NCBI GenBank assembly: GCA_030142905.1
Contig: JASJOG010000287.1
Span: 248,001 to 312,000, forward strand
Direction of reading: 5' to 3'
Length of the DNA: 64,000 nt
Source: Heliopora coerulea
Lineage: Eukaryota > Cnidaria > Anthozoa > Scleralcyonacea > Helioporidae
Part shown: piece by piece, positions 1 to 11,800 of the stretch
How positions within the stretch are numbered: the stretch's first letter is position 1
Layout: every line of letters begins with the position of its first letter
Translations under genes and position numbers: made by a program
The notes under the pieces: generated by a model
Told to the model about the DNA's origin: nothing
What the model saw: only the letters and a program-made list of their open reading frames with translations
The model's database searches: none

Positions 1-536
1 TATTGTAATCGATGTGCTTCAGTGAACACAACGTTATGACGTCGAAGGCCAGGCCTCTTTTAAGTCCCCCGCGCATTTCTGGTCATCATCACCAGAAGAT
101 CAAAATAACTCGGATGAATGGACGGGACTGAATATTAAAGTCACCTCGACGCCGCAATATTTCCAGTACAGCCATAATTTGGAAATTGTTTGGTCAGATT
201 AGAAACTATTTGGTTTGGAAAGCCTAAGTGATTAGAGCATTCACGAAGAATTTTGACGTTGTAACAGCAAATCTTTTGGAAATATTATAACCAGAAGCAA
301 TTAGATACCCAGAGATTTTTATTACTCAGTCGTTCATCGCCGGTGAGTAAATTATGAAGCAATATTTCAGCATGTCGCAATGACTTTTCTGGTTGCATCT
401 CTGTCTTTAGTCGTACCACACTAATTTGTTTGTAGGGGACGTCTGACATACTACGCTAATTTGTGTATACAATCGTACATTACTTGTGACCTTCATCTTT
501 TACCGTTCGCCTGTTTTGTTTTCTTTTAAGCACATC

Positions 537-3500
537 ATGAAGCCATTATTGCTGTTCTATGTAACGTTAGGGCTCATTGCTGTGCTCAGCCTTAGTGAAA
601 TCACCAATGCCATGAACCCGTCGCCGCCATCACCAGGAAAAATGCCTCGGAGGGATCCCAGTCCACCTAAACAGAAAGGACCAGGTAACTATTGCAATAT
701 TTTTGCGGAGGTAAATCTTTTCGTTTCATATAAGGTATGTTAACTATTTATTAGCGCACGTTCATGTCTTGTCTTGATGCAAATGCGAAACTCGTTTGGA
801 AATTGCAATGCCTAGTTGACCTTACGTAAAATCTGCTTCACATTCCAGACGTAGTCTTGCGAAAGTCTTCAGTTTGTATCAATATTTCCACAGTGTGAAC
901 AAGGCAACACAACGACCTTATAGGAACATAATGGCAATAACGACCGAAGGAACACTAATCCTTTCGTTATGTCTTAATGTTTAGTCACAATGGCGACAGA
1001 ATGCACGGACTAGGGAATCGCAAATAAATTCTCAATGTCCCTTGTGGCGGGTTGGGTCAACTTGTTAACAAACTTTGTTCACACTAAATGTTTATTAAAG
1101 AGTAACCAAGAGTTACAGTTGTCAAACTGGGCCGCCGTTGGAAGCATTTATCCTGCACCTAATTGGCTATGGTTAAACCATTCAACTGTTGTTAAAATTT
1201 CATCGCTGCTGTGACTTCACAATAGTAACATTTTGCTCAGTTTGCTGTGCTGGTCTTAAAACAGGAGACAAGGTATTAACGGAGGTTTGTGTTTGTCGAG
1301 ACTGTCACGTCAAGTATAGCATGTTTGCTTGAAAATAAATTTAACTTGCACCTGTAGGTTCTTAATTCGTGCCTTCGAATGAAGTAATAATGCTTCACAG
1401 TTTGTCTAAATATTTGTCAATATTGAAATATGCTCCGAAATTGTGTTTGGTGCGTGGCTTAATGCAACAAGCCGAAGAAAACCCTGCAAACAATCGACCG
1501 ATTCCAGTTATCTTGTCAAACAGGATTATCAGCATATCACCTGTGCCAAATCTTCCCATTCACACGTACTTCTGATGTATATGCATGTCTACTAAGATAA
1601 AAACTGATATATGTTTGCCTGGGAATCCTACCAGCTGGGATGCCGAATTCAGCAACAAGTGAAGTAAATTCACTCTTATTCTATGGGTCTCACTGGCCTT
1701 CATTAAGCAACTACAAAAGCGATCAAGGTTCATCTATGCTGTCGAGTGCACCAAGTAGCTAATATAATAGGTTGTTTTAAGTCGAACATTACCACCGAAA
1801 GTTGTTGAAATAAAGTATTGACTTATAAGTTTTGAATGGGTTTTTAATGAAATTAAAAAGCAGAAAACAGTTGCCTGAATAAACATAAAAGTCTTGTTCA
1901 GATGTAAATGAATGAAAATTCACAGACACCGAACTATCAGATAATAGATGAGCTATGATTACGTCTTACCCAATGAACAGGGGGAATCGTCCTGGGAGGT
2001 GTAGGATATGTCAGACACCCACACTTTTTCGCAAATCAAAAGATAAAACGCTGTATTGGTTGGGAAATATTTAATGGTCGGTAAAACGCGGTGATAAACT
2101 GATCTATTGAACCAGGGGCGTCGGAAGCGGGGGGACAGGAAACTTGGCCCCCCACAAATTTTTGGTGGGGGGCAAGAGTATGTGTGGGCCACCACTTTTT
2201 AAGGCAACACAAGTGTTCCGGTTTAAGTTAAGAAGCCATATGTATATGTACTGAAACATCTAAACTGTTTATATGACTGACAAAATTTGATTCCGGAGGA
2301 GAGAGGGCAACGAGGCTGCAGATCGCTCTATTGACAGTTCCTATTGACCTGTAGTTAGCTCTATTTTTACCTTGAATCTGCGCCATAAATTTGCCCGATC
2401 AATTGCATTGAGTAAACGAATCTTTAGCAAATCACAAATTCGACTTCAAACAACATTCAAGTTATCGTTTTGGCACCTGTATAATGACGGCAGCAGGTCA
2501 TTGGAGTTTTTACCATTGGACCACGCTTTCACACACACCCATACAGATATTGGAACCTCATCGGGTCCCTCCACGTCTATTGTCGTTCCGACGCCTGTGT
2601 ATTGAACGGTAAGATAGTCTAGGGAGATCTTGTGGCCATGCTTTCGGCAACCGACCTTCGTAGCTCAGGTAGCGGAGTGCCGCACTATATTCATACTGTC
2701 GCGGGTACGATTCCTAGCGGTAGGCCCAAGTGTTTTATTTCTCGCGACTGGCTCTGGTTGAGCCTTAGAGGATGTTTATATGGAGGCGAACCTGCCCTCT
2801 TGGTAGGGCTAGTCCCAGCAAGAGGGCTGAATGTCGTGCTCATGTGTTCGTTAATTTTTTCCAGCCTTCTTAGGAGGACCGACACTTCTGAGCGTGTTTA
2901 CATGGAAAATTCCCAACCTTATTGTTACATAAACGACAACAAATTTTACAAGAGATTTCACAGGGAGGCGAGACCTTGGAGAAAAGAGCCAGCCCTACGA
3001 GGGGGACTGGCTCGCTTCCTTGTAAACACTACCTTAAAATATAAGATTCATTTCTGACACTCCAATGTCTTTCTTTGAAATATAAATTCCATTTCATGTC
3101 ATCGTATGAAAATGCGAAATAAGAAAGGATAAACCAATAGCAGCCGACGGTTTGAAAAAAATATAAAATATTTTTCAATGGACACTTCTTGAAGAATATT
3201 TAGCGATTTTCATTGCTGTTATCTCTTGGGAGATGCCGTTTGAGAGCTCTAAAATTTAAGAAACTTTGTTGGTGCTGCATTGCCTCCGCCCCCAGAAATG
3301 ATATTTTCACAAAGTAACGATAACGAATTCTGATTGGTTGATATTGGTGTTTGGATCAGAGTATCAAAAAATGGAAATCGATTTGCAACATTTTAAGGAC
3401 TTGTGATATACTGATCAGCACTGGTCGTCCTCTCTTTGACCCTTCCTTTCTACCGATACATTTTTAAAATTGACCAGGAATCTAGTCCATTTTTTTATTT

Positions 3501-4410
3501 TGATAACTCGAGTTCATTTCATCTCCACTGGATTTCTTGATTTGCGGATATAGTAATTGGCAAGCCTCAGGCGTGAAAATTGTAAGAGAAACCTCCTTCT
3601 TAACAAACAATCACACCTCACCATAAAAAACTTGACGTCAAGTAGGGGTGCCGGAACCAAGAGTGCAGCATATATTTATTAAATGTATATATATATATGT
3701 ACTTATATGTATATGTTTATGTCTATGATGTATATGTGTATATATATATATATATATACATATATATTTATATACGTATATAAACCGAATAAATGTAACA
3801 AAAGTGTCACAGATATGGCGTGGATATCTAGAGCGCTCAATACCATAATAGGCAGAGAGAAAACGCAAGTCAAAAGCAAATTCTTGCTTGCTGTCACTAC
3901 TCTGAGTTTCGCTTAGGCGATCATCAGGCAACTGACAGATCATTTATTTGTTCGTTCTCTTAAACATTACCGTGTTATGTTAAGTGGTGTTTTGTTACGT
4001 GTCGGCGGTTAGTGAGAAGTTCTGATATCCTTTAAATTTTTAGGAGATCATAAACAGCAGATCAGAACTTTTCACTAAGTGCCGACACGTAACAAAACGC
4101 CACTTAACATAACACCGTAATGTTTAAGAGAACGAATAAATAAATGATCTGTCAGGTGCCTGATGATCGCCTAAGCGCCTGAAACTCAGAGAAGTGAAAG
4201 CAAGCAAAAATTTGCCTTATATATATATTTATAAGGCAAACACGCCCCGTTGACGCACTGCAATGAGATCACCGGACTATTTTTACCCGATGACGTACGA
4301 GACTGTATAAAAGAATAATTAAACCAGGATCTGGACAGTTGTCTGATGATCGTCCAAAGAGACGTGAAACTCTGAGTAACAACCCAGGATTTTAAGCTTC
4401 TTTATTTCAT

Positions 4411-4463
<53 letters not shown>

Positions 4464-4468
4464 CATAT

Positions 4469-4503
<35 letters not shown>

Positions 4504-4765
4504 ATCAAATATACAAATATAGATTTTTCAATCGACAACAGAGTGCTCAATACCACAAAGGTAGAGATTTATATCTATCATCGTTAACATATCGTTAACA
4601 AAATTATATATAAATGTATGTATGTATAGAATATTGTGTAGACAGTGATAAATAAGGTAAACAGTTAAAAGTTTGATAACTGGCGTGACTGATCTCAAAG
4701 AAGTTATCAACCTTTTAGCTTTTTACTATATGTATATGTATGTGTATGTGTATATGTTAATATAC

Positions 4766-4809
<44 letters not shown>

Positions 4810-5758
4810 TAGACAACTGATTAGCCCTTTGTGGTTTGTTTTTAACTGATAACTTTACATGATTGTTAGGACAAATGATTGATGTGAACTTGTATACAAC
4901 CACTAAATCAATGTTTTCTATTAATTTGCTATATAGACAATATATATGTATATTTATATATGTATATTTATATATGTATGAATGAACGTATATCCCGCTA
5001 CAAGCTAGAACTCTCTTAAACAAGAATCTTTTCTCTCATTGTTTGACAGTTCAAGTTCTGCTCCTGTCCAATGTAAAAATTGGTGAGAATTTGAGGATAA
5101 AGTGTAAAGCAAACGTCCGGTATTCAGTGATTTTCAAATGGGAAGTTAATGGAGTGAAATCCGTTAAAGGGGACGAAAGAACCAAAGTCGAATTCTCGTC
5201 CCATGAGTCGATATTGACGATACGTAAGGCTACGATCGATGATTCGGGATTTTATAAGTGTATCGCTCGGTAAGTGAGAGGTATTGGCAGCTTATTCTTT
5301 TATCATAAATACTAATCAAAAGAGTTGTTAGGGATGGTCTCCCCCCCTTTTCAATTCGAAGCACATTTTCAAAACAAGCGAAAACAAACTCTGTTTTTTC
5401 CTCACAGACCTCGCTTCTTCGTCGCTTGGTCGGTACAAAAACCTCAGGCGTATACTTTCCCGAGTATAGACTTCACACTCGGTTAAAAATTAGAATAAAA
5501 AAGAATAGAATACCAGAACAATGGTACTCCTGGTAGAAGGATCCTTAAACATGGATACGAATTCTGCTCTTCTATGTATATATGAGCATAAAATAGAATT
5601 CAGAAGCAGATAAACATTTCACTAGTCCAATGTTGAAATAAACTTTAATATGTTTTGAACTTAATTCTTCTTCAGTTAAAAATTAAAAATGCTCTATGTA
5701 CGTATGTGTGTATGTGTATGTTTATGTGTACCTGTATGTGTATGTTAATGAGTATGTG

Positions 5759-5804
<46 letters not shown>

Positions 5805-5805
5805 C

Positions 5806-5839
<34 letters not shown>

Positions 5840-8800
5840 ATGTAAGTGAATTATACCTATATGGAAAGTCGTATAGGTTGATGAATATATGATAAAATTC
5901 ATTAATATTTTTCTTCGATTGTTTTCAAGTTATAACGGAACGGAAAAGAGTAGCAGGAGATTTATAAAAGTGAAACCTCGAATCACGGTCAAGCTTAAAC
6001 CAAAATCTGCAGTAATTGATGGAGGTAAGTACAAAAGATTTAAAATTCCACTTTCTGATTAAAAGGAAGAAACCCTTCTCGAAAAAAGTTCTCGAGGAAC
6101 CAGTTACAATGTGCCGACGAAAATGATTAGAAATATATCTATAGAAACTATAGACGAAATGGTAAAAAATAAACAAATAAATCTTTTAGCATTTGTACTA
6201 TTTAAGCCTGGAAATTTCTATTAGAATTTTTGTTAGGTTGTGATATGGCGAGTGCATATAGGTGGACGAGAATGTTTCAGCACTCTGACGCTAACGAACG
6301 TCCACAACTTCTCTGATGACGGCCTAAGCTCACGTACCAAAAGCTCAGAAATATGAAAATCATATGGTGTAACCCACAAAATCTACTTCTAATAAAAAGA
6401 ACAATTTTCACCTTGCAAAGCCTCAAACAACACATTAAGAAGAAGCTGTATGTTAAAAACACCCTTCCTTGATTTATATAATGAAGTAACATAAAAAAAT
6501 TAGCATAAAATATTAACATAAAAAATGTATTGTCAAACAAAATATCACATAAAGTGATAATATCAACATTCGACATGTTCACAAAAGGAATATCAAAGCC
6601 CAGCAAAATATTTTTACGAAAGCCATCGAGTCGGACACAGAAGTAAATCGTAATATTTAATAAAGTTCTAACGTTTCGTTGTATTAATCACAACATCATC
6701 AGAGAATAATTTACATAACTGCCTAAAGCCTAAGTATATAGTTACAAGGTGTAATAATATTCATGCATTAACCAATCAGAGGACGTACTAAAAATAAAAG
6801 TTACAGGTATGAGAACACAAACAACATGGAAGAGTAAAGAAGAATTATAAAAGGAAAAGTACGTCCTTTTAGTACGTCCTTTGATTGGTTAATGCATGAA
6901 TATTATTACACCTTGTAACTATATACTTAGGCTTTAGGCAGTTATGTAAATTACTCTCTGATGATGTTGTGATTAATACAACGAAACGTCAGAACTTTAT
7001 TAAATATTACGATTTACTTTTGTGTCCGACTCGATGGCTTTCGTAAAGATATTTTGCTGGGCTTTGATATTCCTTTTGAGATTACGTTTTCCGCCTGGTC
7101 AATCCATAGCTGATTCGACATGTTCTTTATATCACAGGCTCGACGATCTCTCTTCACTGCATCAATCGTGAAGTTAACGCGACCACCGGGAATTATTCGT
7201 GGCATCAAAAGCGGCTTCCGGATGGCCAGTGGAAACAACTTGGAAACAACAGCGAAGTCTTTGTGTGGAAAAGTCCATCTAGGCCCGATTCTCAATCTCC
7301 CTATACTATCTATGATTTCTACTGTGAAATCAAAACTGATGAAGAACCCGTTCGAAGTCAACTTGGGAGGATCACAGTCACAAAGCCTGGTAACAAACAA
7401 GTTTGTTTTTCCGTCTTACGAAAGGATGTCTCAATGCTTCCTGGATAATTTTACATAAAATAGACCTGCAGAGTCAGTAAAGAAATATGCTGGGAAAATT
7501 GTCTTAATACTGTGAAAATTCATCTTCTATCTGCTCTCCCCTCCACGGCTCCACCAATTCAATGTTGTTTGCTATGCAGACACACTGAAGTTTGGTGTGT
7601 CCCTTTCGTTGAACCCAGCATGGAACAGGGGGGAGGAGAGAAGAGAATCGCTTACTGAGTTAGAATACACCATTCATAGTAACTAAATGTTTTAAGTTTC
7701 AAATGTCCTCTGAAATTTTGTCGTTAATTGCAGGTTATTGGTTTGGAATTGGGATTCAGGATTTGTTGCTTTGAGCTTAGGGTTGGAGTTAGTTTTAGGT
7801 TTATATTTTAGAAGGGATTTAAGTAAAGTCATCAAATTGTTTCTTAATTATAACATCGAAACATCAAATCCTCAAGGCTACTTATTCAATGTATGTATAA
7901 CAAAAGATGTAGTGACGATGTTGATAATAATCGTGAGCGTGATGATGATAATGATGATGTAATGAAGACAATGATAGGCACACAAACGATGAATACCTTT
8001 ACAGTAAAACTGTGTAGCATTTCAGTACTTACTGGGGTTTCATTATGGTTTACCGTTAGCTTGATTTTAGCACGAATATTAGCGCCCAGTGCAAGTGTCA
8101 CAGTACCAGAGAAAATCAAATATATGATAAAGGAATGGAGTTAGTACTGCCATTCATAGAAGGTTTGAGTTCGGAAATTATTATCATCAAGAGATACTTT
8201 GTAGTTTCATTCCTTGCATCTATCTTGAGATTGAAATCATTGCTGCTACTACATTGCTCGTAATCTGATACTTTTTTCTATTCATATATATTCGCAGTAA
8301 ATTTGTTTCCAACCAGATACTTAAATGATGTCATGTTACAAAACTAAAAGTCAGTTAATTTAACAAATACCACGTGCCACGTTGATTTTACAAAGTGCCA
8401 TGTTAATTAACTAAGCATTGTCTTCAATAGGCACGCTGTCCACACTGGGCACTTGTCCTGCTGAGATGCGGGAAGGGATTCAATGGCAACAAACGCTTTT
8501 GGGAATGACAGACATACAGCAGTGTTCCAACGGGACTGGTGAGTACATGCACAAGGGCCGCCGGGCCATTGCCCCCCCCCCCCCCCACATTTGTGCAGAG
8601 AAATGTTTTGTTTTTATATGATTAATTTTAAATTTCAGTAGCTTAACAATTATCGAAAATGAACAGCAGTGTAAAAGAGATAATTATAGCTCTTGTGATT
8701 CTACTGTTTGGAAACGTCACGAAAAAGAACAAAGCAATAGACATTTTCACTTATATAAACAGCCAGTTGTTTCTCAAAGCCAGTTTGGTTTCCACGTGCT

Positions 8801-11800
8801 ACGTGTGTAGCAAGGATTAAGAAGTGTAGCAAGATAGAAACCAGGTTATTGTTTGTATACAGTTAATAGAATCTTTTTCGTTTACCATTCAGAATATCTG
8901 AAAGTAGTTTTCTTCTACGACAGACAGGAATGATATCAACATGATATTTGATAAACGTTTAAATTGATACATCACTTTTTACACATAAAATCTGGTCATT
9001 TTCCCCCTCAATTTTTTTCATATTTTACAAGGAAAATCCCTTGAAAATGCATATTTTAAGATAAATTCTGGCCTCCCCACTTTTAAAATCTTGTAGTGAC
9101 TCCTGATGCAAACACAGAAATGTTTCTTGGCCTTGTGTATACACTGTATCTGAAATATCTTATACCCTGAACTTTTGGCCTTATGGGTACAAGACAACGT
9201 GGCCCAAATTGAAGATACAAAACATCATTGGCAGATCTAGAAGGGTACGATTAGAGTGAACAGGCTTTCCGTTTTCGGTTACAAAAAAACTTTTTCTTTC
9301 CAAGACACTGTTTCTTTCGAACTTCCATGTACATTCGAAAAGACTTTTCGATTAGAAATTAGTACAGGAATTGTTATAAAAAGCGAAAAATCCTAGAAAA
9401 ACATATTTGAAATTTTACTTTCGGGGCACCGGATCACCAGGATCGGAGTTACCTAAGATATTGCTTCAATCGTTGTCTTATTTTCTTGGATGTCCTTTAT
9501 TGAAATATCCTTCACAAAATCTTGTATGAAAATTAGTGTATGACAAGCAAAAGGGTTGGCGCCAGAGGGGGCCAGAGGGAGCTAATGTCCATCCGTCGGG
9601 GAACCATTAGCAATCCTGTCAGGGGGAAATTATCAGTTCGTCAGAGAATGTTCACCGATAACACATTGTACAAACTATGAGATCTTGTTATTGATTTAGC
9701 CAAGAAAGATAACAGACTCATCTCCTCGTCAAACCTAAAAGTAAACGGTTTCAAGTCAGTTCTTTCAACTACTCTTGCGAAAAATAACATGACGTTGCCG
9801 ACCTTCAAATTAGGAAATTATCTAGCGGGCTTGGTCCTGGCCCCTCAGGTTTACTCCCCCTGTAGGGGACTTAAGCTCCTGCGTCGGGGAACTTTTGGTA
9901 CGACCCCTGGGACGTAATATTGAGTACTATTTGTCTCTGTGGTAGGATTCCATTTCAATTCCTATCACCCTTCAGAATCATACAGAAAATGGTGTACCCA
10001 TCAATTTATCCCATCATTCCATAGATGAAAGATAGAAGAACTTTATTTACCTACGCTAATATCGTCAGTATGAAACTGATTTCCACGATGGGCGTACACA
10101 TGAACATTATAACCTACTACAAGAGTATTGTAAACTGAACATGAGTAGAGTTTTTCGAAATCTATGAGTTTGGTTATCAGTAATCGTGATATTCGCACAC
10201 TGAAGTTTCTCCCATATGCCATCTGATCTTATAGGTATAGCAAAACGCATCTGCGAAGCTTTTCCAGGAAGACCGCCAAGATGGCTTAAACCAAAACTAA
10301 GGAAGTGCATTAGTCCATCATTCAAGTCATTAAAAGATAAGGTGATAATTTTATTACGGTATTAGTTATTCTTTCGGGTATGTCTGTATAAGCAGACGGC
10401 GACAGAGATTAAAGGGGGAGGGTGTTTTACCAACACCGTCTCAATCCCAAAAAGATGAATAGCAACAATTGAGAAAATGTGCTTAACTGGATGAATATCG
10501 TCTATCAAGAAGAAACTCGGAATAAGATTAGAATCAGGGTTAGGATTAGGGATAGGGTTAAGATTAAGGATAGGGTTAGGGATTAGGGGTTATGGTTTGG
10601 GGTTAGGGGTTAGGGATTAAGAATAGGGATTAGGGATAGGGATTAGGGATTAGGGTTAGAGTTAAGATTAGGATTAGGATTAGGATTAAGTCAGGATTAG
10701 GGTCAGAGTTAGGATTAAGATTAGAGTTAGGATTAGTGCTATGGTTAAGATTAGGATTATGATTAAGATTAGTGTCGAGATTAGGGTCAAGATTAGGATT
10801 AGAGTTAGGATTAGGCTACCAAATAAGTAACTACCCACAGGTGACTGTAAACCCACATCTGATCCTCTTTAAAAATACAACCGGCAATCCTATTGACCGC
10901 TTACTCCAACAAGTCCTGCATTGTCCTTGAACAGATGATATTCAACTATTTACCACGTTTTGTCAATTAATTATATTCATCTTTTCAAGGTGTGAGATCA
11001 GGCGCGTTGGTTGTTTTACTCCAGAGTTGGGCAAATACAGGTTCATTAATTCGTGTCACGGAGTGACTTAACAGGCATGTGACAATAAATGCATATGTAC
11101 GTGACAACGTAATTGTTTTGACATGCGTAAACATCGAATAAAAAACAAATTTCAGAAACAGAGTTATGCGTGGACAGTTCTGAATTAACGAAAAAGAAGT
11201 TTAAAGATAGCAGTGGCCTAACGGACTATGGTAAGGGTTAGAGCATCTCCTAAGGGCCCCGACTTCTAAGGGGCCCTTGATGAATCTGGAAAGACAATAG
11301 AGATTAAAGTCTTGAAATACGTCTAAAACTAAGGGGGGTGAGGGCCCCCCGAGCGAAAACCTTTAAAGGACCCCCAGTAGTTCCGTTATGCCACTGAAAG
11401 ATAGTCCTGTGCCAAAGAACGAGAAAACAAGCTACTGATATTTCGAGTGCAAAGCCCTTCATCAGAGTTAAATGTTCTGAGGTAATGCTATGATTTTACT
11501 CCACTGAAAGGCTGCCCTTCAAAATGTAAGTACCTTTTTCTTTCGGTTTTTACATCAGATTTTCTACATCAGATAAAGGTAATGCACAATGAATAGCTAC
11601 TGTAGGTTTCGAAACGGTTCAGTTTGCCGACGTAAATCTTATGCTTGGCAGCAAAATAAACTGAAATGAAATTAGAAAACAAACTTTTCCTTTTGAAAAC
11701 CAACGTTCCCTACAACTAAGCAAAGCTCGTATGCTACAGGCATTGCAAAGTTATGTTTATATTATTTCCTTGTTTGTTCTGTTCTGTTCCAAAATACAGT

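Larger units (their letters stand above)
3670..5000. repeat. TA-rich microsatellite cluster in intron 1 of receptor A
   Basis: TA or TATG runs occur near 3683-3785, 4405-4505, 4768-4808 and 4937-4980, separated by foldback and hammerhead-bearing fragments. Related sequence occupies 31800-32486 in copy 2 but has been heavily rearranged. Short open frames here are only translated TA repeats. Confidence 0.85.
6581..7112. mobile_element. Foldback insert with paired hammerhead motifs, 13-bp TSD (Penelope-like derived)
   Basis: This 532-bp insert is missing from the same intron of copy 2, where the empty site reads through at about 35630. It is flanked by a 13-bp direct repeat ATTCGACATGTTC at 6568-6580 and 7113-7125, which occurs once in copy 2. 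Inside, the arms about 6583-6794 and 6867-7077 are inverted repeats around a short unique centre. Each arm contains a hammerhead core, facing opposite ways. It inserted after the tandem duplication, just upstream of the Ig2 exon. Confidence 0.87.

Noticed and set aside
2632..3057. 141-codon plus-strand frame
   Set aside because: Spans the tRNA-like SINE head and a segment missing from copy 2. No domain and no splice support.
4153..4205. Fifth hammerhead candidate in the right foldback arm
   Set aside because: The cleavage dinucleotide is AA instead of UH and helix II is distorted, so it is a decayed copy.
5655..5902. Met/Tyr- and Ile/Tyr-rich frames on both strands
   Set aside because: Direct translation of a TATATG microsatellite.
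10521..10815. Chromosome-end telomere
   Set aside because: The repeats are degenerate, short, within a gene intron and duplicated with the locus.
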